Below, piece by piece: positions 55,264 through 63,457 of a stretch of 64,000 bases of DNA. A program made the translations under genes and the position numbers. The DNA is taken from NCBI RefSeq assembly GCF_031844685.1, contig NZ_CP134605.1:1211501-1275500 (forward strand), in the 5' to 3' direction. This DNA comes from Streptomyces sp. ITFR-21. Lineage in GTDB: Bacteria; Actinomycetota; Actinomycetes; Streptomycetales; Streptomycetaceae. The notes under the pieces are model-generated. The model saw nothing but the letters and a program-made list of their open reading frames with translations. It was not told the DNA's origin and searched no databases. Position 1 is the first letter of the stretch. Every line of letters begins with the position of its first letter.

Positions 55264-57087
55264 ATGCCCCTCAACCGCAGGGACTTCATCAACCGCTCGG
55301 CCGCCACCGGCGCCGGCGTCGCGCTGGCCGGCGCGGCCGGCGCGGCCCCCGCGCAGGCCGCCGACCAGCGGCACGGCCACCACGGGCACCAGCACGCGCC
55401 GAGGACCTTCAGCCTGCGCGTGCTGGGCACCACCGACCTGCACGGTCACGCGCTGAACTGGGACTACTTCACCAACGCCGAATACGACGACGCCACCCAC
55501 AACGACATCGGCCTGGCCAAGGTCGCCACCCTCGTCGCCGCGGCCCGGCACGAGAAGGGCCACGACCACACCCTGCTGATCGACGCCGGCGACATCATCC
55601 AGGGCACCCAGTTGTCGTACTACTACGCCCGGGTGGAGCCGATCACCGGCGCCCGCCGCGGCCCGCGCCACCCGATGGCGCTGGCCATGAACCACATGAA
55701 GTACGACGCGGCGGCGCTCGGCAACCACGAGTTCAACTACGGCATCCCGCTGCTGCGCGCCTTCCAGGACCAGTGCGACTTCCCGCTGCTGGCGGCGAAC
55801 GCCGTCGACGCCAGGACCCTCAAGCCCGCCTTCCCGCCCTACCTGGTCAAGGAGATCCACGTCGAGGGCGCCCCGCCGGTCAAGGTCGGCGTGCTGGGCC
55901 TGACCAACCCCGGCATCGCGGTGTGGGACAAGGCCAACGTGCAGGGCAGGATGGCCTTCCCCGGCCTGGTCGAGCAGGCCGGCGTCTACGTGCCCAGGCT
56001 GCGCGCGCTGGGCTGCGACGTGGTGATCTGCACCGACCACTCCGGCCTGGACGGCAGCACCTCCTACGGCGACGCGGTGCCGTACCCGGAGAACGCCTCC
56101 TCGCTGGTGGCCGCGCAGGTCCCCGGCATCGACGCGATCCTGGTCGGGCACACCCACGTCGAGCGCCCGCAGACCCTGGTGGTCAACGAGCGGACCGGCA
56201 AAACGGTGGTGCTGTCCGAGCCGCTGATGTGGGGCATGCGGCTGAGCGTCTTCGACATCGGCCTGGAGCTGGTCCACGGCAGCTGGCAGGTCACCTCGGT
56301 CACCGCCGAGGTGCGCAACGCCAACACCGTCGCCGAGGACCCGGTGGTGGCCCGGCTGGTCCGCGACGAGCACCAGAAGGTCGTGGCCTACGTCAACCAG
56401 GTCATCGGCACCTGCGCGCAGGCGATGTCGGCGGCCGAGTCGACGTACAAGGACACCCCGATCATCGACTTCCTGAACCTGGTGCAGGCCGACACGGTCA
56501 AGGCGGCGCTGGCCGGCACCGCGTACGCGTCGCTGCCGGTGCTGTCCGAGGCGTCGCCGTTCTCCCGGACCGCCGCCATACCGGCCGGGCAGGTGTCGCT
56601 GCGGGACGTGGCCGGGCTGTACGTCTACGAGAACACCCTGGACGCCAAGATCCTCACCGGCGCCCAGGTCAAGGACTACCTGGAGTGGTCGGCGCGCTAC
56701 TTCGCGCAGACCGCGCCGGACGCGCCGGTGGACGTCACGAAGCTCACCAACGCCGCCAACATCCCCGACTACAGCTACGACGTGCTCAGCGGGGTGTCGT
56801 ACGACATCGACATCGCGCAGCCGGCCGGCTCCCGGATCACCGGCCTGACGTACGCCGGCGCGCCCGTGGACCCGGCCGCGCAGTTCGTGCTGGCGGTCAA
56901 CAACTACCGCTCCAGCGGCGGCAGCAACTACCCGCACGTGGCGGCCGCCCCGTCGGTGTGGTCCAACTCCGACGAGATCCGCAACACGATCATCGCCTGG
57001 GTGCAGGCGCACGGCACGATCGACCCGACGTCGTTCGGCGGCGACGAGTGGCGGCTCACCCGCGCCGGAGTGCCGCTGTTCGGGTAG
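55264..57087 (+). CDS. Tat-exported 5'-nucleotidase / cyclic-nucleotide phosphodiesterase-type metallophosphatase
   Basis: A 607-residue exported enzyme. The N-terminus has a twin-arginine signal (NRRDFINRSAATGAGVALAG), then His-rich sequence. The calcineurin-like metallophosphatase domain shows TTDLHGHALNWDY, IDAGDIIQGT, GNHEFNYG, CTDHSG and VGHTHVERP. The C-terminal 5'-nucleotidase domain (about 380-590) binds substrate. It probably releases phosphate from extracellular nucleotides. The stop overlaps by 32 bp with the convergent N-hydroxylase gene. Start ATG at 55264 follows GGAG by six bases. Confidence 0.93.
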   Translation: MPLNRRDFINRSAATGAGVALAGAAGAAPAQAADQRHGHHGHQHAPRTFSLRVLGTTDLHGHALNWDYFTNAEYDDATHNDIGLAKVATLVAAARHEKGHDHTLLIDAGDIIQGTQLSYYYARVEPITGARRGPRHPMALAMNHMKYDAAALGNHEFNYGIPLLRAFQDQCDFPLLAANAVDARTLKPAFPPYLVKEIHVEGAPPVKVGVLGLTNPGIAVWDKANVQGRMAFPGLVEQAGVYVPRLRALGCDVVICTDHSGLDGSTSYGDAVPYPENASSLVAAQVPGIDAILVGHTHVERPQTLVVNERTGKTVVLSEPLMWGMRLSVFDIGLELVHGSWQVTSVTAEVRNANTVAEDPVVARLVRDEHQKVVAYVNQVIGTCAQAMSAAESTYKDTPIIDFLNLVQADTVKAALAGTAYASLPVLSEASPFSRTAAIPAGQVSLRDVAGLYVYENTLDAKILTGAQVKDYLEWSARYFAQTAPDAPVDVTKLTNAANIPDYSYDVLSGVSYDIDIAQPAGSRITGLTYAGAPVDPAAQFVLAVNNYRSSGGSNYPHVAAAPSVWSNSDEIRNTIIAWVQAHGTIDPTSFGGDEWRLTRAGVPLFG

Positions 57088-58684
57088 GGACGTCGCTCGC
57101 TGCGGCGCCGTCCAGGCCGAAGGTGGTGAAGGCGGTCCGGTCGGGCAGCGGGTAGTGCTCCTCGCCGGTGAGCAGTGCGGTGAGGTCGTTGAGCACTCCC
57201 GCCGCCCGCCAGGCCGCCAGGCCCAGGTCGGGGGCGCCGACGCCGTGGCTGTGGCGGTCGGCGTTCTGTACGTAGACGCGCCCGGTGACGGACCGGTCGA
57301 GTTCGATCCGGTGCCGGGCGTCGATCTTCGGCCGCCCGGCCTCGTCCTTGCCCACGTACGGGTCCAGGGGGGCCAGCAGCCGCTCCAGCGGGCGCTCCCG
57401 GTAGCCGGTGGCGAGCACCACGGCGCCGGTGACCAGCCGGGCACGGGTGCCCTGGTCGGGGTGCTCCAGGTGGAGTTCGACGCTCTGGGCGCCGATCCGG
57501 CCGGCGGCGCGGACCGTGACGCCCGGGGTGAGGACGGCGTCGGGCCAGCCGCCGTCCAGGGTGCGGCGGTAGAACTCGTCGTGGATCGCGCCGATGGTCT
57601 CGGCGCCGATGCCCTTGTAGAGCTGCCACTGGCGGGGCATCAGGCGGTCGCGGACCGGTTCGGCCAGGCCGTGGAAGTAGCGGGCGTAGTCGGGGGTGAA
57701 GTGCTCCAGGCCGAGCTTGCTGTACTCCATGGGCGCGAAGGCGGTGGTGCGGGTCAGCCAGGTGAGGCGCTCCCGGCCGGCCGGGCGGGCCCGCAGCAGG
57801 TCGAGGAAGACCTCGGCGCCGGACTGCCCCGAGCCGATCACGGTGATGTGGTCGGCGGCCAGCAGCCGCTCGCGGTGGTCGAGGTAGTGCGCGGAGTGCA
57901 CCACCGGCACGGTCGGGGCCTCCTCCAGCGGACGCAGCGGTTCGGGCACGTAGGGGGCGGTGCCGATGCCGAGGACGAGGTGGCGGGCGTGGGTGCGGCC
58001 GAGTGCCTCGGCCTCGCCGTGGGCGTCGAGCCGGGTGTGGTCGATCTCGAAGCGGGCGCCGGCGGGGTCCCAGCGCACCGAGTCGACCTGCTGCCCGAAG
58101 CGGGTGCTGGGCAGTGCGCCCGCGACCCAGCGGCAGTAGGCGTCGTACTCGGCGCGGTGCACGTGGAAGCGCTCGGCGAAGTAGAACGGGAACAGCCGCT
58201 CGCGGGACTTGAGCCAGTTCAGGAACGACCAGCGGCTGGCCGGGTCGGCGAGGGTCACGAGGTCGGCGAGGAAGGGCACCTGGAGGGTGGCGCCGTCCAG
58301 GAGCAGCCCGGGATGCCAGTGGAAGGCGGTGCGCTGCTCGTAGAAGACGGCGTTCAGGGCGGGGATGCCGTCGGCGAGCGCGGCCAGGGCCAGGTTGGAC
58401 GGGCCGATGCCGATGCCGAGCAGGTCGTAGGGTTCGTCGCCGCCGGGCCGCGGGGCGGCGCGGTCGCCGCCCGCGGGGGCGGTCCCGGGTCCGCGGGCGG
58501 GTACGGTCGCGGGCGCCGGTGCGGGCGGGCCGCCGCGGGCGGGCGCGGGCCCGGGTGTGCCGGCGGCTGCCGCGGTGGCCGGCGCCTCGGGAGCCGGTCC
58601 GGCGGCCTCCGGGACGTCCTCCGGGGCGGGCTCGGGGGCGGGCTCGGGGGCCGGGGCGGGTGTGGGCGGCGTCGGGGCGTTCAT
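57056..58684 (-). CDS. SidA/IucD/PvdA-family amine N-hydroxylase with Ala/Pro extension
   Basis: A 542-residue flavin-dependent N-monooxygenase (L-lysine N6-monooxygenase family, also acting on diamines and ornithine). The FAD loop is GIGIGPSNLAL (90-100), followed by WHPGLLLDGATLQVPFLADL, the NADPH loop VIGSGQSGAEVFLDLL and the late ATGYRERP. It makes hydroxylamines used in hydroxamate siderophores. Residues 1-83 are an unusual Ala/Pro/Glu run absent from ordinary family members. The ATG overlaps the decarboxylase stop by four bases, so both enzymes are made together. Confidence 0.93.
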   Translation of the reverse strand: MNAPTPPTPAPAPEPAPEPAPEDVPEAAGPAPEAPATAAAAGTPGPAPARGGPPAPAPATVPARGPGTAPAGGDRAAPRPGGDEPYDLLGIGIGPSNLALAALADGIPALNAVFYEQRTAFHWHPGLLLDGATLQVPFLADLVTLADPASRWSFLNWLKSRERLFPFYFAERFHVHRAEYDAYCRWVAGALPSTRFGQQVDSVRWDPAGARFEIDHTRLDAHGEAEALGRTHARHLVLGIGTAPYVPEPLRPLEEAPTVPVVHSAHYLDHRERLLAADHITVIGSGQSGAEVFLDLLRARPAGRERLTWLTRTTAFAPMEYSKLGLEHFTPDYARYFHGLAEPVRDRLMPRQWQLYKGIGAETIGAIHDEFYRRTLDGGWPDAVLTPGVTVRAAGRIGAQSVELHLEHPDQGTRARLVTGAVVLATGYRERPLERLLAPLDPYVGKDEAGRPKIDARHRIELDRSVTGRVYVQNADRHSHGVGAPDLGLAAWRAAGVLNDLTALLTGEEHYPLPDRTAFTTFGLDGAAASDVPTRTAALRRG

Positions 58685-60066
58685 CGGGCGGTGGGGCCTT
58701 CCGTTGTGAGCTGCAGGAGCGCGTCGAGGTCTTCGGGCCGCAGGTACGGGTTCAGCACGGTCGCCTTGAGCCAGGTCCGGCCGCCGGCGCGGGCCCGGCC
58801 GAAGACCGCGCGGCCCTCGTACATCAGGCGGCGGCGCAGCCCGGCGATCTGCTCGTCGTCGGCGTCCCGGGGCCGGAACAGCACCGTGCTGATGGCCGGC
58901 CGCCCGTACAGGACCAGTGCGGGGTGCCGGTCGACCTTGTCGGCGAGCTCCCGGGCGCTGTCGCACACCCGGTCCACCAGGGCGGCCATGCCCTCCCGGC
59001 CCAGTGCCCGCAGGGTGACCGCGGCCTTGAGGATGTCGGGGCGGCGGGTCGTGCGCAGCGACCGGCCGAGCAGGTCGGGCAGTCCCGCGTCGGTGTCGTC
59101 GGCGGCGTTGAGGTAGTCGGCCCGGTGGTTCAGCGGGCGCAGGGCGGCGCCGTCGGGGACGGCGAGCAGTCCGGCGGCGACCGGCTGCCAGCCGAGCTTG
59201 TGCAGGTCGAGGGTGACCGAGACGGCGGACTGGAGGCCGTCGAGTTTGCCGGCCTCGCGTTCGCTGAACAGCAGCGGCCCGCCGTAGGCGGCGTCCACGT
59301 GCAGTTCCGCGCGGTGGCGGGCGGTGGCCGCGGCGATCTCCGGCAGCGGGTCGATGGCGCCGGTGTCGGTGGTGCCCGCAGTGGCCACGACCAGGGCGCG
59401 GACCGGCAGTTCGTCGAGCGCGGCGGCGACCGCGGCCGGGTCGAGCAGGCCGGCGGGGGTGTCGATCACCAGGGGGCTGGGCAGGCCGAGCAGCCAGGCC
59501 GCGCGGCGCACGCTGTGGTGGGCGCTGGCGCCGCAGACCACTTGGAGCCGGGGGCCGCCGGCCGCGCGTTCCCTGGCCAGCAGCAGCGCGAGCTGGTTGG
59601 ACTCGGTGCCGCCGGTGGTGACCAGGGCGTCGGGGGCGGGCAGGTCGGGGTAGGCCAGTGCGGCCAGCGCGGCGGTGACCCGGGTCTCCAGCTCGCCGGC
59701 GGCCGGTGCCTGGTCCCAGGAGTCCAGTGAGGGGTTCAGCGCGGACACGGCGAGGTCGGCCGCGGTGGCGACGGCCAGCGGCGGGCAGTGCAGGTGGCCG
59801 ACGCAGTGCGGTTCCGCGGGGTCGACGGCGCCGGCGGCCAGCAGCCGGACCAGGGTGTACAGGGCCTCCCGTTCGCCGCGGCCGTCGCGGGGCAGCGCCT
59901 CGCCCAGGGTCTCCTTGACGCTGGCGGCCACCGCCTCGGGCCCGCCGGCGGGTACCACCCCGCCGCGGCTGCGTGCTCCTTCCGCGAGGGCGCTGAGCAC
60001 GACCTCGACCAGGGGGCGCAACTCCTGCGCCCCGTGGCGTCCTCCGGCAAGCGCGGGCATCGGCAT
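58681..60066 (-). CDS. PLP-dependent amino-acid decarboxylase (group II)
   Basis: A 461-residue group II decarboxylase. The PLP site is LDLHK with Lys290, the ring-binding Asp258 is in HVDAAYGG, and VTTGGTESNQLALL and ATAGTTDTGAIDP complete the cofactor pocket. It probably decarboxylates lysine, ornithine or diaminobutyrate to a diamine that the coupled N-hydroxylase then oxidises, as in DesA/DesB. It is clearly a different subgroup from canonical DesA by sequence feel, so the substrate is open. GAGGA lies six bases before the ATG. A 25-bp inverted repeat lies just upstream. Confidence 0.9.
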   Translation of the reverse strand: MPMPALAGGRHGAQELRPLVEVVLSALAEGARSRGGVVPAGGPEAVAASVKETLGEALPRDGRGEREALYTLVRLLAAGAVDPAEPHCVGHLHCPPLAVATAADLAVSALNPSLDSWDQAPAAGELETRVTAALAALAYPDLPAPDALVTTGGTESNQLALLLARERAAGGPRLQVVCGASAHHSVRRAAWLLGLPSPLVIDTPAGLLDPAAVAAALDELPVRALVVATAGTTDTGAIDPLPEIAAATARHRAELHVDAAYGGPLLFSEREAGKLDGLQSAVSVTLDLHKLGWQPVAAGLLAVPDGAALRPLNHRADYLNAADDTDAGLPDLLGRSLRTTRRPDILKAAVTLRALGREGMAALVDRVCDSARELADKVDRHPALVLYGRPAISTVLFRPRDADDEQIAGLRRRLMYEGRAVFGRARAGGRTWLKATVLNPYLRPEDLDALLQLTTEGPTAR

Positions 60067-60078
60067 GGGCGGTCCTCA

Positions 60079-60139
60079 CCATTCGGCGCAATCGTCGTTG
60101 AGCTGACTCGCCCTGCTCAACGACGATTGCGCCGAATGG
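60079..60139. promoter_or_regulatory. Perfect 25-bp inverted repeat before the decarboxylase gene
   Basis: Arms at 60079-60103 and 60115-60139 are perfect complements (beginning CCATTCGGCGCAATCG) around the 11-base centre TGACTCGCCCT. The near arm ends 12 bases from the decarboxylase ATG, abutting its ribosome site; the far arm is 73 bases past the marR stop. It may be a terminator for marR, a leader stem for the decarboxylase mRNA, or a protein-binding site. It does not match an iron box. Confidence 0.85.
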
Positions 60140-60211
60140 GAACGTACCGGTGCGCCGGCGCCCGGACCGGCCCGTCCGCCCGGCGGTGCGGCCGCGGGCG
60201 GCCGGGCGGGG

Positions 60212-60703
60212 TCAGCGGCGGCCGACCGGCCGGTGCCGGTCGAGGACCTGCTGGGTGAGGGCCCGGTAGTGCGGGACGTCGGCGGGTGCCAGCGGGCGGA
60301 GGAACTCCGCCTCCACCTCGTCCATCACCCGGTGGGCGGCCCGCAGCGTCCTGGCGCCCTCGCGCGTCAGGTGCAGTTCGTAGCGGCGGCGGTCCACGGT
60401 GCTGCGTTCCCTGCGGACCGAACCGGCGCGTTCCAGTTCGTCGACGATGGCCACGATGGTGGTCGGGTCGATGCCGAACATCCGGGACAGGTCCTGCTGG
60501 GAGACCGGCCCACCCTGCTCGATGCCGGCCAGGACGAAGTACGTCCGGCCGTTCAGCGCCAGGGCGGCCAGTCCGGTCTCGGCGGCGCGGAAGACCAGTT
60601 CGCCGAGCCGGTAGACCTGGAACGCGGTGCGCTCCGCGAGGTGTCTGCCGGTGTCGGCGCCCGCACCCGTGGTGCCGCCGCCTCGTGCCGCGCTGCCGTC
60701 CAT
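60212..60703 (-). CDS. MarR-family transcriptional regulator
   Basis: A 163-residue winged-helix regulator: helix-turn-helix VSQQDLSRMFGIDPTTIVAIVDELERAG, then the wing RRERSTVDRRRYELHLTREG. MarR proteins usually repress a neighbouring gene until a small phenolic or oxidant ligand binds. It diverges from the nitroreductase-fold gene and reads toward the decarboxylase, so either could be the target. ATG 60703 has GGGAG eight bases upstream; ATG 60709 is too close to it. Confidence 0.9.
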   Translation of the reverse strand: MDGSAARGGGTTGAGADTGRHLAERTAFQVYRLGELVFRAAETGLAALALNGRTYFVLAGIEQGGPVSQQDLSRMFGIDPTTIVAIVDELERAGSVRRERSTVDRRRYELHLTREGARTLRAAHRVMDEVEAEFLRPLAPADVPHYRALTQQVLDRHRPVGRR

Positions 60704-60837
60704 GTCCATGACTCCCGCCGATCTTCGGACCTTCAGAATATCGCGGTCACCGACCGACCAGTCATCACCATCCGGCCCATAGATGATCGAATCTCTCATT
60801 CTTCGGTGATTCCGACCATAGAGGTACTCTGACATGT
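60704..60837. promoter_or_regulatory. Divergent marR control region
   Basis: The region is AT-richer than its surroundings. It has CGAA/TTCG arms around TCTCTCATTC (about 60789-60806) and a near-repeat CATGTATG / CACGTATG overlapping the start of the plus-strand gene (60833-60850). Either could be a MarR operator. Confidence 0.4.
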
Positions 60838-61317
60838 ATGACACGTATGGACGCGATGCGCGAGCGGGCGCTGGACAGCCGGCCGGCCGTGGCGATCAGC
60901 AGGCGGGTCCTGCCGCGCGCGGACGTCCTGCTGCAGCGGCTCAGCCACGGCCGCTGGTCGGCCTCTGCGGCGACCGGTGTGCGGGTGGCGCTGCTGACGA
61001 CCACGGGCCGCCGCAGCGGTCTGCCCCGGGTGGCGCCGGTCACCTACGTCGAGTACGACGGGGCGTACTTCGTGGTCGGCTCCAACTGGACCCGGGACGT
61101 CGACCCCGCCTGGTCGTTCAACCTGACCGCCGACCCGGCTGCCTGGCTGGAGCTGCGCGGCAGGCGGTTCCCCGTCACGGCCCGCGGAATCGTCGGCGCG
61201 GAACGCGAGCGCGTGTGGCCGCGCCTGGTCGAACGGTGGCCGCTGTACGGGTCCTCGGCTCGGCGGACGGCCCGGGAGCTGCCCGTGTTCCGGCTCGACC
61301 CGGTGGAGCGGGGCTGA
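60838..61317 (+). CDS. Deazaflavin (F420)-type nitroreductase/quinone reductase family protein
   Basis: A 159-residue split-barrel protein of the F420H2-dependent quinone reductase family: LLTTTGRRSGLPRVAPVTYVEYDGAYFVVGS is the characteristic N-terminal strand-loop (read as TTTGRRSGLPR and YFVVGSNW), with NLTADPAAWLELRGRRF after it. Members reduce quinones or nitro compounds with F420, or bind heme or flavin. It diverges from MarR, its likely regulator. Several ATGs compete (60838, 60847); the ribosome site is weak. Confidence 0.82.
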   Translation: MTRMDAMRERALDSRPAVAISRRVLPRADVLLQRLSHGRWSASAATGVRVALLTTTGRRSGLPRVAPVTYVEYDGAYFVVGSNWTRDVDPAWSFNLTADPAAWLELRGRRFPVTARGIVGAERERVWPRLVERWPLYGSSARRTARELPVFRLDPVERG

Positions 61318-61359
61318 CCGCGGCGGGCCCGGCTCCGCCGCGGGACGGGGCGCCGGCGG

Positions 61360-62181
61360 TCAGTACCGCAGCGCGTACCTGATCCGGCGGCGCAGGGAGC
61401 GGTCCCGCTCGGCCGCCATCCGGCGCGCGTGCGCGTCGAGCACGGCGGTGGCCGCGCCGACCCGCTCGACGGCCTGCTCGACGGCGTCCGCAACCGGCAC
61501 CACCACCGGCAGCCGGTGGATCTCCAGGACCCGCCGCAGCCGCTCCTCGACGGTGCCGCCGACCACGTGATACGGGATGCCGAGCTCTTCCAGGGCCTCC
61601 ACCAGCAGGTCGTCCGACAGCCGCCGGAAGCGCTCGGAGACCGGGCGGTGGCCGTCGTCGACCATGTCGAACTCGACCGGCAGGTGCACGTAGGCGTCGT
61701 ACAGGCGCTTGGCCCGCTGCTTGACGACGACCCCGTAGGCGTCCATGTACCGCTGGTAGAAGCGCTTGACCGGCAGTCCGGCGACCGCCTTGACACCGCG
61801 GACGACGGCGTCGGCGCCCGGGTTGACACCCACCCGCATCCGGGCCTCGCCGTACACCCACTCGTGGACGACCGATCCGTCGGAGATGAAGGAGGGGACC
61901 GCGGCCTCGTTGTGGACGCGCTCCTCCAGGCGGCGCAGGCCGAGCAGGATCAGCTCGTCGGCGGACAGCTCCTGGACCGTCTTGCCGGGGATGAGGTCGG
62001 CGAGGATCTCCCGTGAGGTGAGGGCGTGGGTGCGCGGTATGCCGGTGGCGATGGACAGCGCCTCCGCGGTCGTCGTCTTGCCGACTCCGTAGGTGCCGGA
62101 GACGGCCAGGCGGATCCGCCCGCGGGCGGGGTCCGCGGCGGGCGCCGGGGTCGCGTGCTGCTGCTTCTGCTCGGTGGTCAT
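61360..62181 (-). CDS. AAA_28-type P-loop ATPase/kinase-like protein
   Basis: A 273-residue nucleotide-binding protein. Walker A GTYGVGKTTTAE is at residues 29-40. The middle has LSADELILLGLRRLEERV and ISDGSVVHEWVYGEARM, where the Asp in SDGS fits a kinase-like catalytic role, as in NadR-like AAA_28 proteins. The late part is rich in Arg and Val helices. Function is unknown. It lies downstream of the AvrD-family gene on the same strand, 143 bp away, and is probably part of the same unit. The ATG at 62181 was chosen over a longer reading that runs back through repeats. Confidence 0.85.
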   Translation of the reverse strand: MTTEQKQQHATPAPAADPARGRIRLAVSGTYGVGKTTTAEALSIATGIPRTHALTSREILADLIPGKTVQELSADELILLGLRRLEERVHNEAAVPSFISDGSVVHEWVYGEARMRVGVNPGADAVVRGVKAVAGLPVKRFYQRYMDAYGVVVKQRAKRLYDAYVHLPVEFDMVDDGHRPVSERFRRLSDDLLVEALEELGIPYHVVGGTVEERLRRVLEIHRLPVVVPVADAVEQAVERVGAATAVLDAHARRMAAERDRSLRRRIRYALRY

Positions 62182-62240
62182 GGGGCTCCGTCCGTCTGGC
62201 GGTGGTGTCGGATACGGGGGGCAGGGGGACGTTGGGGCCG

Positions 62241-62290
62241 GCCGGGGCCGGTCGGGGTCGGCCGGGGCCGGTCGGGGTCGGCCGGGGTCG
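62241..62290. repeat. 20-bp tandem repeat after the avrD gene
   Basis: GCCGGGGCCGGTCGGGGTCG occurs at 62241-62260 and 62261-62280, then a partial third copy. It lies in the gap between the AvrD gene stop and the ATPase gene start. Confidence 0.9.
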
Positions 62291-62324
62291 GCGGGGGGCA
62301 GGAGAGTGCCGGGGTCGCCGGGGG

Positions 62325-63347
62325 TCACGCGTGGACGGCGTAGGCGACCGACGAGGAGACGGCGATGCCCTGGAACAGCGCGGCGACCTCGTACATCCGC
62401 CAGTCCTCCGCGCCCCGGCCGAGCAGCCTGCGGCGCACCGACAGGGAGCAGACGAAGGCGTTGTCGAGCGGCTGGTACGGGGTCTTGGCGGTCATGGCCA
62501 GCCGGCGCATCCAGAGCGTGCCGGTCTGCCGGCGCTCGACCCCGTCCATCGCGTACATGACCGCCTGGGCCATCTGGGCGGTGGCGACGATGCCGTCCAC
62601 CATGGACAGCGACGGCTCGTAGGCGGCGGCGAAGCCCTCGCCGGGTCCCGTGGGGTCGGCGCCGGGGGCCGCCGCGCCGGCGACCGCGGAGCCGCACGCG
62701 ACCAGGGCGGTGACCCGGCCGGCCGGTCCGTCCACGGCCACCTCGGCCACCCGCTGCGGCCGGCGGGTGAAGGCCCGCCCGTAGTAGCGCGCGTCGGGGT
62801 CGCCCAGCAGGTCGTCGGCCGCGGCCCAGGCGGCGGTCCGCCCGTTCGGCGCGGCGATGTCGTGCTCCACCGCCAGCTCGACCCGCATGGCGCCGATCCG
62901 TACCTCGAAGGAGGTGACCGCCGCGCACAGCCCCCAGCGGGCGGGCAGGGTGTGCAGGGCGGTGGCGGTCACCGGGATGTCCAGCAGGTCCTCCTGCGGT
63001 CTGGCGCCGGCGCGCATGGAGAAGCCGCGCAGCCAGGATCTGCGGCGCTGCTCCGCGGTGAGGCCGAAGGCGTGGGTGAGGTACGCCTCCGCGGTCTGCA
63101 CGGCCAGGACCAGGGTGTCGATGGTGCTCAGGTGGGGCCTCGGCGCGTCGGCGGCCTCGCGCACCGACCAGTCGGCCGGGTACCGGACCCCGGCCGTCGC
63201 GGTGGCGGCGCCGCCCGACGGCGCGGGCCGGACGCTAAGTTCGCCGAGCCGGGATCCGACCCGGCGGTAGCCCTCCCCGAAGAAGCGGGTCGTGGAGGGG
63301 CCGAGGCAGTCCTCGATGGAGTGGTGCAGGGTGGGGTGCGGATTCAT
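62325..63347 (-). CDS. AvrD-family protein
   Basis: A 340-residue protein that I assign to the AvrD family, known from the Pseudomonas syringae avirulence protein that makes syringolide acyl glycosides. Features include SIEDCLGPSTTRFFGEGYRR at the start, then ADWSVREAADAPRPHLSTIDTLVL in the middle, and MWMRRLAMTAKTP-like sequence near the end. The fold is thought to be a double hotdog similar to AfsA-type enzymes. In actinobacteria its product is unknown. ATG at 63347 follows GGAGAG closely. A partly seen gene lies 110 bp upstream. Confidence 0.8.
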   Translation of the reverse strand: MNPHPTLHHSIEDCLGPSTTRFFGEGYRRVGSRLGELSVRPAPSGGAATATAGVRYPADWSVREAADAPRPHLSTIDTLVLAVQTAEAYLTHAFGLTAEQRRRSWLRGFSMRAGARPQEDLLDIPVTATALHTLPARWGLCAAVTSFEVRIGAMRVELAVEHDIAAPNGRTAAWAAADDLLGDPDARYYGRAFTRRPQRVAEVAVDGPAGRVTALVACGSAVAGAAAPGADPTGPGEGFAAAYEPSLSMVDGIVATAQMAQAVMYAMDGVERRQTGTLWMRRLAMTAKTPYQPLDNAFVCSLSVRRRLLGRGAEDWRMYEVAALFQGIAVSSSVAYAVHA

Positions 63348-63457
63348 CGGCTCTCCGTTGCCGGTCGGGACGCGGTGCCGCGGTCGGTGGGCGGTTCCGC
63401 GGCCGGTGCGCGGCGCCGCGGCCGGGTCGCTCGGCGCGCCGGCCGCCGGTCCCGCGC

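Noticed and set aside
57056..60091. A single 1,011-codon reading across the decarboxylase and N-hydroxylase genes
   Set aside because: The decarboxylase is in another frame with a clear family sequence; the upstream part of the long frame is Arg/Pro-rich and shows no domain. The genes overlap by ATGA and are not fused.
60079..60139. The inverted repeat as an iron-regulator (DmdR/IdeR) box
   Set aside because: It does not resemble the TTAGGTTAGGCTAACCTAA consensus and is much longer.
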